64,000 nt of DNA, from assembly GCA_030278955.1 (NCBI GenBank), contig JAOANR010000006.1:30841383-30905382 (forward strand), written 5' to 3'. The notes under the pieces are model-generated. The model saw only the letters and a program-made list of their open reading frames with translations, made no database searches and was not told the origin of the DNA. Position 1 is the stretch's first letter. Each line of letters starts with the position of its first letter. The stretch is from Hygrophila difformis (lineage: Eukaryota > Streptophyta > Magnoliopsida > Lamiales > Acanthaceae). A program made the position numbers and the translations under genes. Below are positions 1 through 10,850 of the stretch, one piece after another.

Positions 1-533
1 TCAATACTTCACCTCCCGGGATATTTTTTCCATTCTTGTCGGAACCAATGTAATGTCAGTCAATACTTCACCCCAGGATATTTTTTCCCATTATTATCGG
101 AACAATGTACTGTTAGTCAATACTTCACCCCAGGACATTTTTTCCCATTCTTTTCGGAACCAATGTAATGCCAGTCAATACTTCACCCTCCAACACATTT
201 TTTCACACTATTGTTGGAAACAATGTACCGCCAATCAATACTTCACCCCCAGGATATTTTTTCTCATTCATGTCTAAACCAAATTTAATGTCAGTCAATA
301 CTTCACCCTCCAAGACATTTTTTCACACTATTATTAGAACCAATGTACTGCCAGTCAGTACTTCACCCCCATGATTCTTTTTCTCATTCTTGTCGAAACC
401 AATGTACTTTCAGTCCATAATTCACCACCCAAGACATTTTTTCCGACTCTAATCGGAACCAATGTACTGCCAGTCAATGCTTCACCCCCATGACATTTTT
501 TTCCCACTCTCATAGGAACCAATGTACCCCCCG
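1..533. repeat. Minisatellite, about 60-bp unit, nine copies
   Basis: Tandem units begin at about 1, 60, 117, 175, 235, 295, 355, 414 and 474. Each starts with a form of GTCAATACTTCACCC, has a central GACATTTTTTCCCA block, and ends with CGGAACCAATGTA. Copies differ by point changes and one- or two-base indels. The array runs off the left edge, so its total size is unknown. Short ORFs across it are by-products of the repeat and are not genes. Confidence 0.93.
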
Positions 534-870
534 TGCAGTGCGCGTTGATGTAAAGTTTGAGAAAAAATATAAAAATAGAAAAAAAATAGTACTACTATTC
601 TCCTCATTATTTCAAAGTTAAAAATAATTTAAAAATAATCACAAAATTGAATGTTATAAAAAATAAAACCATTAAATGATTATATTACATAAACTTCAAT
701 TTCTTATCCTTATTAAGATGATAGCAAGTCGAACACCACCCAATATCTCATTGTAGATGGAGGAATGTTTGGAGGGAAACTGACGTCTTGAAAATTTAAA
801 CGGTATTCTCTGATCAGATGAGGTTAAATTCATACGTGGAATAAACACTCTATCTCCATTGCTTTCGCGA
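534..870. other. AT-rich spacer interrupting the minisatellite
   Basis: This segment separates the main array from two degenerate copies at 871-965, so it may be an insertion into the array. I see no terminal inverted repeat or target duplication and no credible coding region. Confidence 0.4.
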
Positions 871-965
871 GTCAATAATTCACCCACATGACATTTTTTT
901 TATTCTTGTCAGAACCAATGTACTGACAGTCAATACTTTACCCACAATGATAGTTTTTTCCATTG
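871..965. repeat. Detached degenerate minisatellite copies
   Basis: About one and a half units of the left-edge 60-bp repeat, recognised by GTCAATAATTCACCC, then CAGAACCAATGTACTG and a second GTCAATACTTTACCC. They lie beyond the 534-870 spacer. Confidence 0.8.
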
Positions 966-1021
966 AATCGTGATTAGAGAAAAAATTTAATTTATATCCA
1001 TGTTTATTCTTATATTTACAT

Positions 1022-1184
1022 TAAAAATGTGTATTGAATTACGTGAAATGAAGGAATATTGCAACTTTTTAAAAACTTTACCAAGTTTTTATAATTTTTA
1101 TTTTTATACAATTGATATATGAAGCGTTAAAAATGTGTATTGAATTACGTAAAATGAAGGAATATTGCAACTTTTTAAAAACAG
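1022..1184. repeat. Spaced direct repeat of about 57 bp
   Basis: The block starting AAAAATGTGTATTGAATTAC and ending CAACTTTTTAAAAAC occurs at about 1022 and again at about 1128 with one or two mismatches, a period of about 106 bp. It looks like a local tandem duplication with no coding content. Confidence 0.8.
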
Positions 1185-1316
1185 AGGAAGTAGTACACAT
1201 CGAGTCAATGACACACATGTAATGTAAAAATATACTGTATTATTTGAATAAACATTGACACACCCCTCAAAGCATAGATATATTTGAATTCACGTCTTTG
1301 AAGCATTTTCATTATA

Positions 1317-1400
1317 CTCCCTCCGTTTGTTTTTTAAGTGTAATATAGGGATATAACATGAGATTTAAAATAAGGGAAAAAAAGTGTTTTAGTGGAAAGT
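1317..1400. mobile_element. Truncated Stowaway-like MITE end
   Basis: CTCCCTCCGTTTGT after a TA dinucleotide matches the terminal inverted repeat of plant Stowaway (Tc1/mariner) MITEs. No matching inverted end is visible downstream, so only one terminus seems to remain, abutting gypsy-LTR-like sequence. Confidence 0.5.
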
Positions 1401-1429
1401 TATGAATTTATTTCCACTTGTTGTCCAAA

Positions 1430-2850
1430 AATCGCTGAAGGTCTAAATTTTTAAACAGTAGGGTTTTCTGTAATCGTCATGTTTGGCCTAGAAGGAGTTC
1501 GAAAATCGAGATGACTATTTCTAAGAAAAATGTTTATTTTGATGTTTTCTAGTCACTGTGGATTTTTCAGAATTTTTAAAAATCGTTTGCTATGTTTTTA
1601 CGCGTAAAAACGACTACTGCTCATTTTTGAAAATCATGCTCTAAGATGCAAATTCTATGTTCTGTGCAAGGTTTTAAATATCGGTTTCGGTATCTATATA
1701 GGACATATAAATTTAGGAAAATTTCGAAGATATTTGAAATTTCGGGGGAAATTTCGAAGATATTTGTAATTTTTTGAGAAAACTAATTCGAGTTTCTAAG
1801 ATGATGAAAATAAAGATATTTCAAAATTCCTCATCTCTGTTGCTATATAAATTAGTAATATGCTAACAATACTCATTTAGTGATATAATATGCTAGTAAT
1901 ATTATTGATATCATGCATCATGTTGATTAATAAGAGACTTAAAATTGATAAACAACTTAATTAGATGACATCATCAATATGGGTTGAAACATAAATTTTA
2001 ATTTTTAATTTTTTTAAAAAATATATTTTTAGAATTTAGAAAAAAATATTTTTTTTAAAAAAATTTCGGGATATTTCGGGAAGTTTCGGTCAAATTTCGG
2101 GAAATTTCGGATTCGGGCAAAATAATTTCGATGGATCGGGGATTTTTAAAACAATGGTTCTGTGGTCATGTGGATTTTGGAGTAATTTCCCGATAGAATT
2201 TGAAAAGTGTAAAACTACAATGTTGTTCATCTATGTGTTGACTAATTAATGTCCAAATTTCATAACAATCGGACACCGTATGGATTTTTGAATCGGTTTG
2301 GCGTAAACTGTGGCGGGATTGACTTTTAAATGGAAATATGATTTTTGACGGAATTTATGAATTCGTATCGAAACCTCCTTTTTATAAAATGTGGTTTTTG
2401 AAACCTTATGAAATATGATCGAGTGGGATGCTTTGATATTTTCTTGAGGGTATGTACACTTGGCATGTTATGTCGCCCCCTCTCGTAGCCAAAACGGAAA
2501 ATATGGTTGTGTGATTGTAAGAGTCTATACTCCTAGATGTATCCATATGGGTTATCTAGGGCTCTGGAGTGTGTCTGTATAGAGTCACTGCATTCACTTG
2601 CCTTGCGGGTTCGATTCCCCCAAGGTGTATGTTTTCATGCGGGTTCGATTCCTCATGATATTGTTGACTCCTATGGGTTTTCGGTAAACCAATTCTGAGA
2701 CGTTATCATCAGAAATAATTAATTCCGCCCTCTCAGAATTATTTTGGTTTTGAGAAATTAATTAAATCCTTCGACCTTGGAATTAAATTTCTCGATTGTT
2801 GATTTCTCGTGTATTACATGGGTGGTTCAAGTCGTCCTAAGTGGATTTTT
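1430..2850 (+). mobile_element. Ty3/gypsy LTR-like relic, split by a hAT MITE
   Basis: Non-coding sequence with the texture of a plant gypsy LTR/leader. Its part near 2525-2590 (phrases like CATATGGGTTATCTAGGG and GGAGTGTGTCTGTATAG) resembles 7570-7625 (CGTATGGGTTACCCAATG, GGAGTGTGTTTGTGTATG). The two stretches are therefore probably fragments of one LTR family. Both carry a separate hAT-type MITE. No ends with target duplications could be defined. Confidence 0.45.
1667..2156. mobile_element. hAT-type MITE (490 bp) with 8-bp TSD
   Basis: Perfect 8-bp direct repeats GTTCTGTG flank it at 1659-1666 and 2157-2164. The termini are imperfect inverted repeats, CAAGGTTTTAAATATCGG against CATTGTTTTAAAAATCC read from the other end. 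The interior is rich in repeated AAATTTCGGG/ATATTTCG motifs on both sides, like hAT subterminal repeats. There is no ORF, so it would depend on a transposase encoded elsewhere. It interrupts the gypsy LTR relic. Confidence 0.8.
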
Positions 2851-2854
2851 TTTC

Positions 2855-3079
2855 ATAAAAGAGAATTGCGGTCGGTAATTATGTCGGGAAATTTATCGAC
2901 CACCGTGCGGTCGGCAATGCGGTCGTCGGGTCCCCGAGGACAAATTTTTCTGGTCGGCGGAAAAATCCCTACCAGCTGATTACCGACCGACTTTTGCGGT
3001 CGGTAAGGGCAGAAATGACCCATATTCATGGGTTACTGACTGCATTTTTTGGTGGGGAATCGGTTTTTTTCTTGTAGTG
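2855..3079. mobile_element. CACTA (En/Spm) terminal fragment
   Basis: The right end reads TTTTTTTCTTGTAGTG, the reverse complement of the plant CACTA terminus CACTACAAGAAAAAAA (3064-3079). The preceding 200 bp hold several GCGGTCGGTAA/TTACCGACCG motifs in both orientations, like the subterminal repeats bound by CACTA transposition proteins. The opposite terminus is not in sight, so this is one subterminal region only. Confidence 0.75.
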
Positions 3080-3460
3080 ACATGCTAACCACTGTATCCA
3101 TCCCATACATTAAGAAAAATATATGGCGGGACATGGTAAAATCTGGCGTGTCCCTGGATGACAACGTGGCCATCGTGACCGTGTCCATGAGAGTTGAAGA
3201 TGGCGTTGGAGATTGTGACTTGAGCTTGAGGGCCTCACTACCGTGTCCACGAGGAACATGGTGGCCATCGCGTCATCTTATGCGATGGTGATGGAGAGGC
3301 AAGGATAGAAATCTTTATTATTATTATGGCATTGTGTTCCCTGTGAGACACACGAGGGCCATCACAATACTCTCTCACGATGGCGGTAGGAGCACGTGCT
3401 TGTGAATTTTAGAGTTCAGTTATGCCGTGTCCTCTTTCATTACACGGAGGAAGTATGATG
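3080..3460. other. Unassigned spacer with weak ORF signal
   Basis: This lies between the CACTA end and a chromovirus LTR. An ORF of about 80 codons overlaps it but begins inside the CACTA terminus and resembles nothing I know. I see repeated phrases around CGTGTCC and GATGGCG. No function is assigned. Confidence 0.4.
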
Positions 3461-5409
3461 TGTAACACCCCAAAAATTTAGAACAAAATTTCTTTGACGT
3501 CAAGGCCGTGTTATCTCACCTAAACTGTTGGCCAATTAATTTAAGATCAATAACACGAATCCTGGTAAGCAGAATATTCAACAGTAGCATACTATCAGAG
3601 TATAACATCTAAAACATGAATCCATGACATAACAGATAACCCGGCTACAAGCCACATAAAAATACGTTATCACAGTACTACTCATAACCTGTCAACAATA
3701 CCAAGTACATAATAGGAATGACAGAAAGACGGTTCACAAACTCAAACCATCATGATATCCAGATATGACAGACAAGTCAATATAAAGGAAACAGAGTTTC
3801 CAAGATAGTATTTCAGTCAACCACATAATAATGCAACCCTACTAGATCACTCTGCCCCAAAACCCATCAGCATGATAGTGCTCTGCGTCCTTCTTGGGAA
3901 TATATCTATAAAACAAGACAAATGGCAAGGTGTCATTACATAAGTACTGAGCAAGAGTAAAATTAGTTGGGAAACAGTGAACAAGAATTAACAAGGTGAG
4001 TAACAATTTATATAATTGCATAATGAAATAATTAAAGCATCACATCGTCCCATACCGGTGCTTCAACCACGTCATACACTGCAAAACGATATGCATGATG
4101 AATGATGAGATGAAATGTTATGACCTATAATGTCTATCTAACCTAAATGCGGCACAACAGAATGCCAAGTGCGCGTCCTAAGTACCATGGTCGGTATTCC
4201 TCCCCATATAGGGTCCACTCCCCTAATGGTCGGAAGAGATACCCACAATGCCCCCGCCACGGCTGAAATAAGTGGCTTACGGTCTAGCGGGTACTAGCCT
4301 AGAGCATCTCGCTCTCGAAAGCCACGATGATAATGAAATAACTAAGTATGCCCAGTGATGCACTCGAAATCATATTTAAGAAATTTATTATCCTCGAAAG
4401 CATAATTGTCACATATCACAATAATATCAAATACATATCCAGTCTCACGACTCAAAAACATATGTGCCCCATACACCAGTCCAACGACTAAAGTTCAGTT
4501 TCCGGGTTGCCAGACCCCCACATATCTGCTCGGAACAACTCCACATGAAGTAGACATGATCAAGGGTGTGCCAAGTCCCACGTAACGACACTCAACTCAT
4601 AATCATCAAAATTTAGAAGCAACGCAAGATTCCATCCTAAACTAAGGTATGGTAGATCTTCCAAATCTAAAACTAATACTCTTAATTGTGCATCGTAATC
4701 ATTTAGATGAAATATAAACCTTTTCCAAGGCATAAGAACAAGTAATTAACGATAAAACACGAAAAGAGCGTAAAACGAAAGAAGACAGCAAGCTTGGTGC
4801 ACAGGTGGCACACTGAGGCGCCACACTGGTGCTCGAGCCCGTTCTGAGGCGCCAAGCAGGCACCGTGGTGCCTGGACTGGGCACTTGATGAACAGAGGCG
4901 CCACACTGGCGCCCAAGCCTGTCATGAGGCGCTGTTTTGGCATAACGGCACTTTAGTCTTTGAAAATGGAAAACAAGGTGAGAAAATGGCTTACCAAAGG
5001 TTGTATAATCGGTTTCCCAACTTCCTATGAGCTCAAATTCACCAAATATCTCTAAATGGACCCTTGTTTCCACCATGACTCTCAAAAACGGGATTGTGCC
5101 CTAGTTTCTAATGTGAAGCAGAAAATGAACCCAAGGGGGCTGATTTGGGGGTTATAAGGGATGTGGGTCAACTCAGTTTGGAGGATGAGGTCGGAAGGTG
5201 GGTTAACGGGTTGAACCACTTGTCTTGACTATTTCTACCATAGTACACCGATTTGAGCACTTGACTCTTATTAACTTGTGAGTTTGTACCCACTTATTCT
5301 TCCACTTCAATCCAAATTCTCACCAACAATTAATCCACGTGATAGCGATTTAGTCAATTAACCACAATTAAGCAAATTAATTATGCGATAATTAAATCGG
5401 GGTGTTACA
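3461..5409 (-). mobile_element. Chromovirus-type gypsy 3' LTR (1.95 kb)
   Basis: The boundaries are TGTAACACCCC at 3461 and GGGGTGTTACA ending at 5409, the standard ends of plant chromovirus (Tekay/Del-like) LTRs. A purine-rich tract on the minus strand, AAGGGAGAGG, abuts the 5409 end, and a chromodomain tail lies beyond it. This makes it the 3' LTR of a minus-strand element. No TSD is seen at the 3461 side. A 128-codon ORF inside it is fortuitous: it spans a short GC-rich internal repeat (4800-4940) with recurrent GAGGCGCCACACTGG. Confidence 0.8.
4800..4940. repeat. Internal GC-rich imperfect repeats in LTR
   Basis: Three or more imperfect copies of a phrase like GAGGCGCCACACTGGTGC separated by 40-70 bp form a GC island in an otherwise AT-rich LTR. 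The GGCGCC cores are self-complementary, so hairpins are possible. Confidence 0.6.
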
Positions 5410-5421
5410 ACCTCTCCCTTA
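5410..5421 (-). promoter_or_regulatory. Polypurine tract of the chromovirus relic
   Basis: Read on the minus strand this is CTAAGGGAGAGGT directly before the LTR start TGTAACACCCC. It is the expected priming position for plus-strand DNA synthesis and fixes the LTR boundary and orientation. Confidence 0.65.
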
Positions 5422-5467
5422 GGATCATTCATTCTCGAATGAATGAATATATATTAGGTAGGTTACC

Positions 5468-5555
5468 TCATTGAATTGTAGTTAGATCCAATTCGGGATA
5501 TCGCTCCATCATAATATCTTCTGTCTCCGAAGTGGTGTTTTCTACTGTGAGGCCA
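5468..5555 (-). pseudogene. Integrase chromodomain tail (gypsy relic)
   Basis: The minus-strand frame reads about 28 residues ending in SETEDIMMERYPELDLTTIQ and a TGA. The ETED-M-ERYPEL pattern matches the end of the integrase chromodomain in plant chromoviruses, usually ATWE-x-E-x-MRE-x-YP-x-LF. It is placed correctly, just upstream of a polypurine tract and 3' LTR. The rest of the polyprotein is missing: the frame closes upstream near 5556 and no other pol motif is visible. Confidence 0.6.
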
Positions 5556-5559
5556 CTTT

Positions 5560-6089
5560 GTGTCTTTCAAAGCGCACGATGGACGAATGGGGATATTTGG
5601 CTTCCCCATAATCAAATTATTTTATTATATAGGGAGTGTTGAATACCAATGCATGAATTTGATTTTTAAGTGACAAGCCACCCTATTACTGAATCACTAC
5701 AGGTGATTATAACCATCTTTTCATTCCTTGAGCCTAAAGTCTAGAGTGTCATTTCCAATTGAGGATCAGTAATGGGTCAAGTATACCCATCTCTTCATTC
5801 CTTGAGCCAGTGCTCATTTGAAAGCTGCTGAGAAATAAGTTGAAATCCTCTCTATTTTTAATGGGTTTTCTTGCTTTAATACCCACAAATTTATTCGCGC
5901 TCAAAATAAATGGAATTAAATTCACGATCAAAAGAATTTAAATTCCAAGAGTCCGTAAAGTCGGAAATAATTTAATTAAAATAAATTATTGTGCGGGAGT
6001 CAATAGTTGACGAATTCAAGTTTTTGAATGCGAATTAAATTGAGTACGGAATGGATTTGAAATTGGAATTTATAGTCCGAGAGTAACCC
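5560..6089. other. AT-rich spacer, no gene seen
   Basis: Nothing recognisable. There are two imperfect copies of CATTCCTTGAGCC about 85 bp apart (near 5726 and 5800), and short minus-strand ORFs without domain signal. Confidence 0.5.
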
Positions 6090-7623
6090 AATAATTATGC
6101 CCAATATGATAGAAGGAGATAACCCCAAAAAAGATGAGAAAAAGGCCCGACGAAGGTGAAACAGCCCACAGCCCGGGCGCAAGGTCCAGGTCGAGCCGTG
6201 CGCTGGACGCGCGCGAACGCCTCACGAGCACGCCCGAGTGGCAGCCGCGACAATGGCGAGATTTGGCCATCAATTCCGCTATTTTTGACTCCCGGCTATG
6301 GAAACTTACCTGCTTGATGTTTGGGAAGGTTTAAGACTCTTTATGGACGAAAAGTAAACCCCACTTCAGCCCTAGCAGCCGCCCCTTCTCTCATCCCACC
6401 CCAAAGCCGAAAACCCCCTAACTTGAGAGGCATCGTGGATTGTTTTCGACGGACTAGGCAACCTCGTGGGCGAATTGTGAGGCTTCCCTGACGTAGATTG
6501 ACGTAGGTTGGTGGTAAGGTAAAGCTTTAACCTTTACTTAATGAATTTTAGTCGAGTATAGAATTTGATATTAAGTTTTTTCTACCTTGTGACCTTGAAT
6601 CGGACCCATAGAAGAGAAGGCGTGGTGATTCAGGCTTGTTCGTAGATCCCAGAGGCTATTCCGACGAGATCTAAGAATCTAGGACTGATCTCAAGTAAGT
6701 TAATTCTTACTGAAAACTTAGGAGATATAAGAAAAACACGTAAATCTGTCACCAAAAATCCCTTTCTGAGATCCGAACTTTTACATCTTTTCGAGTCTTC
6801 AAACCAAAAACTTAAACTACAAAGATTATTGTGTAAAAATTTCATGATTTTTGGTCGTCGTTCGAACCACCAAATCTGATCTGGTTTTTCTGTGAACATG
6901 ACAAATTTTCGAAAAGCTGACAGTAAATCTATTCTGAGTTAGGGTGCGTTTTTCATAATGATCTAACTGGATTCGGAAATTGTGATTCAAACAAAAGTTA
7001 TAGATAATTGTGTCTAGTATCTACCTGTAAATTTTCATAATTTTTGAACCACGGTTGTTATGTCAAATACTCGTTAAAATACGGACTGCCATCTCTGGAA
7101 TCCTGACCGCATGTGTTTTGCGCAAAAAACTTGATTTTTGACTTAGATCCATACTTTATTTTAAAAAACACAAGACATGAAAGTTGTTCGTTTACGTGTC
7201 GTGGGTCTACAGTTTAAATTTCATAGTGACCGCTTTAAAAATGAATTTTTGAAATCAAAAGGCGAAATCTACGACATGTGTACTTATTAAATGTTGAGGT
7301 CTATGGAAAACCCTTTTGATGGCACTTTCAACTATTTTGGAACTTGTTACACTAGACTGAGATAAATTGCCCCTTATGAATTAGAGGGCGGGTGCTCTTT
7401 GGGGTGCCCTTCTAACTGTGTCACGTCGTGCCTAAACGGGCGAAGGTGATTTTTGTGAATTAGAGGGCGAGTTCTCTGTAGGGTGCCCTCTAACTGTGTC
7501 ACGTCATGCGTAAATGGGCGATGGTGATTTTATAATATTGTGCGAAAACGACAATTGTTGTTTGGGCCTGCACTCTTGGGTGTTTCCGTATGGGTTACCC
7601 AATGTTCCGGAGTGTGTTTGTGT
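6090..7623 (+). mobile_element. Ty3/gypsy LTR/leader-like relic
   Basis: A GC-rich block (6130-6260) is followed by a pyrimidine-rich leader-like stretch (CCCTAGCAGCCGCCCCTTCTC, about 6370-6410) and then AT-rich sequence. This is the usual succession in plant chromovirus LTRs from U3 to R-U5. At 7385-7530 a segment of about 75 bp with GGGTGCCC..TCTAACTGTGTCACGTC is present twice in tandem. The end resembles the 2525-2590 relic. No terminal dinucleotides or TSD are resolved, so the limits are approximate. Confidence 0.4.
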
Positions 7624-7631
7624 ATGACGGA

Positions 7632-8309
7632 TAGGGGTGAAAGCGGGACGGATAATTCCCGCCCGATCCGATGCCGTATTCGATTATATCCGAATCCCGA
7701 ATTCGAATTTTTATATCCGGCGGATACGGGACAGGATATGGGATTGTAAATATCCGCCCGTATTCGAAAAATCCGAATATCATGCGGATATTATCCGTAT
7801 TTTCTATCCGAATATCCGAAAATTTATATATGTTTATATATATATATATTATAATATATTATATTAACTATAAAATAAATAAGTAATACTATATGTATAA
7901 ATATAATCAAAAGTTTGAAAGCCATATGTAATTAAATCAAATCATATTAATCAACTTGATTACATCATTTGGTTCTTTGTATCTAAACTGTTGTACGTAA
8001 CATCTTGTAGTGTTGCTATTTAGATGTCTTGAATGAAATAACTAATGATCTTGGAAAATTTAAAAAATCAGTTTAGCTTACATAGTATATATTTCGATTT
8101 CTTTTAAAAAATTATACAAAACATTAATTTTAAAAATTAAAAGATTATCCGAGTTAAAATCCGAATCCGTCTCGTATCCGTTTCCCGAAATATTCGAATT
8201 CGTATTTGTATCCGGCCTATTCGTATTCGATTCCGTATTCGACAAAAAAATATGGGATAGGATACGGGACGAGTACTATCCGCCCGTATCCGTCCCGTTT
8301 TCACCCCTA
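7632..8309. mobile_element. Non-autonomous hAT element (678 bp)
   Basis: Inverted termini TAGGGGTGAAAGCGGGACGG and TAGGGGTGAAAACGGGACGG (second read from the right end) are flanked by 8-bp repeats ATGACGGA (7624-7631) and ATGGCGGA (8310-8317), one mismatch apart. Both subterminal regions of about 150 bp are packed with ATCCG/CGGAT and ATTCG motifs, as in hAT elements whose transposase binds subterminal repeats. The middle is AT-rich with an (AT)n run near 7840. No transposase is encoded. Confidence 0.88.
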
Positions 8310-8317
8310 ATGGCGGA

Positions 8318-9786
8318 TATTGCTTCGGCAATCGAAATCTTGATACTGGATACTTGAGAAACTCGAAACTGAAACTGTGTCATCCTCTTTCTAGTTTAAT
8401 GAGATTAAATACTTTTTAATGCAATCTTTATTAAATTGTATGCAAGCTTTTAAAATTTGCAACCTCCTCCATCGTTTGGCTCCCATCTTCTCTGCTCCCT
8501 CCTCCACCACCGATCATCTCCACCGTGTCTTCCCACTCCGCCCTTTCTCCCCGCTCCTCTTTCTCCCAGCTCCTCCGTTTCTCCCAACTCCACTCATGGT
8601 GTCAGCAGTTGAAACGAGTCCCCGGAATTTGCAAAGTTCCATGTAATTCATTTTTTGATAGGTACAAATATGAAAGTATGAAATCTTACATCAACCGAAG
8701 AAAAAAGATCGGTTGAACCTCCATTCATGAAATCAGGAAGTTAAAGTTGTGGAGAAACCAACAGCCAGCTTCAATATTCAAGATCATATACTCCACATAA
8801 GTTCGAAAATGTCTAAATAATTATTTTAGGTCAGATATGTTCCGAGTATAAATTGATTCGGGTCCATTTATATTTATTTCAGATTTCCAAGGTGTTTACA
8901 TACTCCCCCCTTTAAAACATTTACTCCCAAAACATAAACATGCTAATCATCATTAAATGAATTTCCATAAAGATCATCAAAGAAACGTACTAATAGATCA
9001 GATTCATTATTCAGGAGCACTACATCTTATTGCACTCTTGATCACATGTTATTTCTTTACAAAGTGATAGCACATTCTATATAGTAGATTAAAACTGCTC
9101 GAATTACCTAGTAAATTCAAGAGTAATGAATGAATTCTTATCAAGAATTTCAATAATAGTACAAAAGATAAAATGCATTAATCCAGGTATCAAATTAGAA
9201 ATATTAGAAACCAGGAAACTCAAGTTCCTTGAAAAGCTTAAAAAGGACAAAATTCAAATCGTTAGCGCACCTCTCTAGTTTTAGCGTTTTAGTGCAATAC
9301 AACAAGTAACATATATCCTTAGCACAAGGAGGACATACCCAGAATATAACCAATCTTACCGATATGACACATCTCAGATCGGATAATTAGATATCATAAG
9401 TTTAATCAAATAAATAAGAATTACGATATTCACAGTATAATCGTCGATACGTAGCAAGAATCAATCAAGTACTAGCAACCGTAAATCTCAAGAATTATGA
9501 AATCATAATTTCAAGAATTCAACTAATATTAAGAATTTATGAGAAAGGATGGGACGACAAATCGTTGTCTTTCAACCCTCATATCATAAAAACTACAGCA
9601 CATTCGGTAAAGCTTGATTCGTTTAGGCTAAACGAGTTGCAGAAGGAATGGCACACTAGGTCCACCTTTAACTACTGAGTTTTTGTAATCAACATGAGCT
9701 CAAAGAACTCAAAACAAATACATGGCTCTATATCTAACATAACTCATCATGGATTTGTTGCTTGCATTACCAAGGAGGATTAAGAT
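8318..9786. other. Left flank of the nested cluster
   Basis: Mostly AT-rich. A pyrimidine-rich stretch at 8461-8600 holds a 75-codon plus-strand ORF with no recognised domain. I cannot tell whether it is a 5' exon remnant of a host gene or chance. Nothing else is identified. This is the original sequence beside the Copia insertion and continues on the far side at 62573. Confidence 0.45.
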
Positions 9787-9791
9787 AAAGG

Positions 9792-10470
9792 TGTAGGTCC
9801 CCTTTAATATCAAGATTCAGTTATGGTTGTTTACGCTGTGTTATAACTACGCAAATACGAAAGCAGTAAAGGAACACAAACAATTTGATGACCCAGTTCG
9901 GTCTCACGACCTACGTCTGGGGGATACCAATCCAGGTGACTCCACTAGACTGAAAATCACGAACACAGACTCACTATCCAAATGCCTAACTCAAGATCAA
10001 CCTCAAACACTAGATGAACAAACCTAGTTGAGCAGACGTCGTCCAAACTCCCCCTCAATACGTCTGTAGGGAACTCCCCTAATTGCAATCTTCAAGGCAC
10101 GATCTCAGTCCGTCATTCACCATGATTTCCATCTCATCACCGAATTGCTCCAGATTCCTTTCAATTGAAGAACGCTCAAATATCTTCAGATATCATCAAT
10201 GTAAACCCTTTCTTGATGTACGGTTCTTCACAAAAAATAATCGACTCAAATCTTGAAGAACATTCAAAAGACTCTCTCACTGTAATCTAAAGATCTAAAA
10301 TCTTTCTATGTAAAAACCTCTATCTAGATTACAGACTCTGCGAAATTAAATAATACAATACAAAATAACTACCAGCAGAGTTACTGTCGTCGTCAACAAG
10401 ATGTGCCAACACCTGAGAAATCATCTCAATGAAAAGTACACGGTTAGGTTGTCAAAGTAATGTACTAACA
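9792..10470 (-). repeat. Copia 3' LTR (679 bp)
   Basis: Begins TGTAGGTCCCC and ends GTACTAACA, and matches 17546-18340 over its full length apart from scattered substitutions and a duplication in the other copy. Being left of the coding region on the minus strand it is the 3' LTR. It holds the usual short AT-rich and CT-rich stretches. Short ORFs here are not genes. Confidence 0.92.
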
Positions 10471-10471
10471 A

Positions 10472-10485
10472 TCTCCCCCACATTT
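10472..10485 (-). promoter_or_regulatory. Copia polypurine tract
   Basis: On the minus strand AAATGTGGGGGAGA directly precedes the 3' LTR start TGTTAGTAC. This is the plus-strand primer site of the element. Confidence 0.8.
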
Positions 10486-10850
10486 CATGGAGATGATGAT
10501 CCATCACAAGGTGTCTATCAAAAATATCATAATGCAAGCATTGATCAAATAAGAACATGATAGGCAAGCACATCAACAAAATAGCAAAAATATCATCAAT
10601 GTAAAGCATCAATCAGAGACGACAGTTTAAGAGAGTTCAAAGTCCATCATAGTTCATCCAAAAACATAAAAACCATCAAAATACAGAGTCATCAGTAGAG
10701 AGTTTCAACATCCATCAGAATATCACAAAAACCATTAAAAGTTATGGTCAGAAAATCGATACCCAAATGTGTCAACATCCTTACCACACCAATACAACTA
10801 GTTCACCAAAATAGACACACCAGCGTCAGCTTGTTTTCCCCCTTGATGGA
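10486..10850. other. Copia 3' untranslated stretch
   Basis: AT-rich spacer between the env-like ORF and the polypurine tract. It is rich in short CATCA/ATCATCA phrases, with no coding signal. Confidence 0.5.

Noticed and set aside
53..374. Two plus-strand ORFs of 68-74 codons
   Set aside because: They are translations of the 60-bp tandem repeat; the peptide repeats only reflect the DNA repeat.
3049..3291. 80-codon ORF next to the CACTA end
   Set aside because: It starts inside the CACTA terminus, has no recognisable domain and no supporting context.
4699..5085. 128-codon minus-strand ORF as a gene
   Set aside because: It lies wholly inside a chromovirus LTR, spans GC-rich repeats open in several frames, and has no domain pattern.
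8419..8716. Possible host-gene first exon at the pyrimidine-rich stretch
   Set aside because: Pro/Ser/Leu-rich translation from low-complexity DNA, no clear donor with a downstream exon, and no domain. Kept only as unassigned flank.
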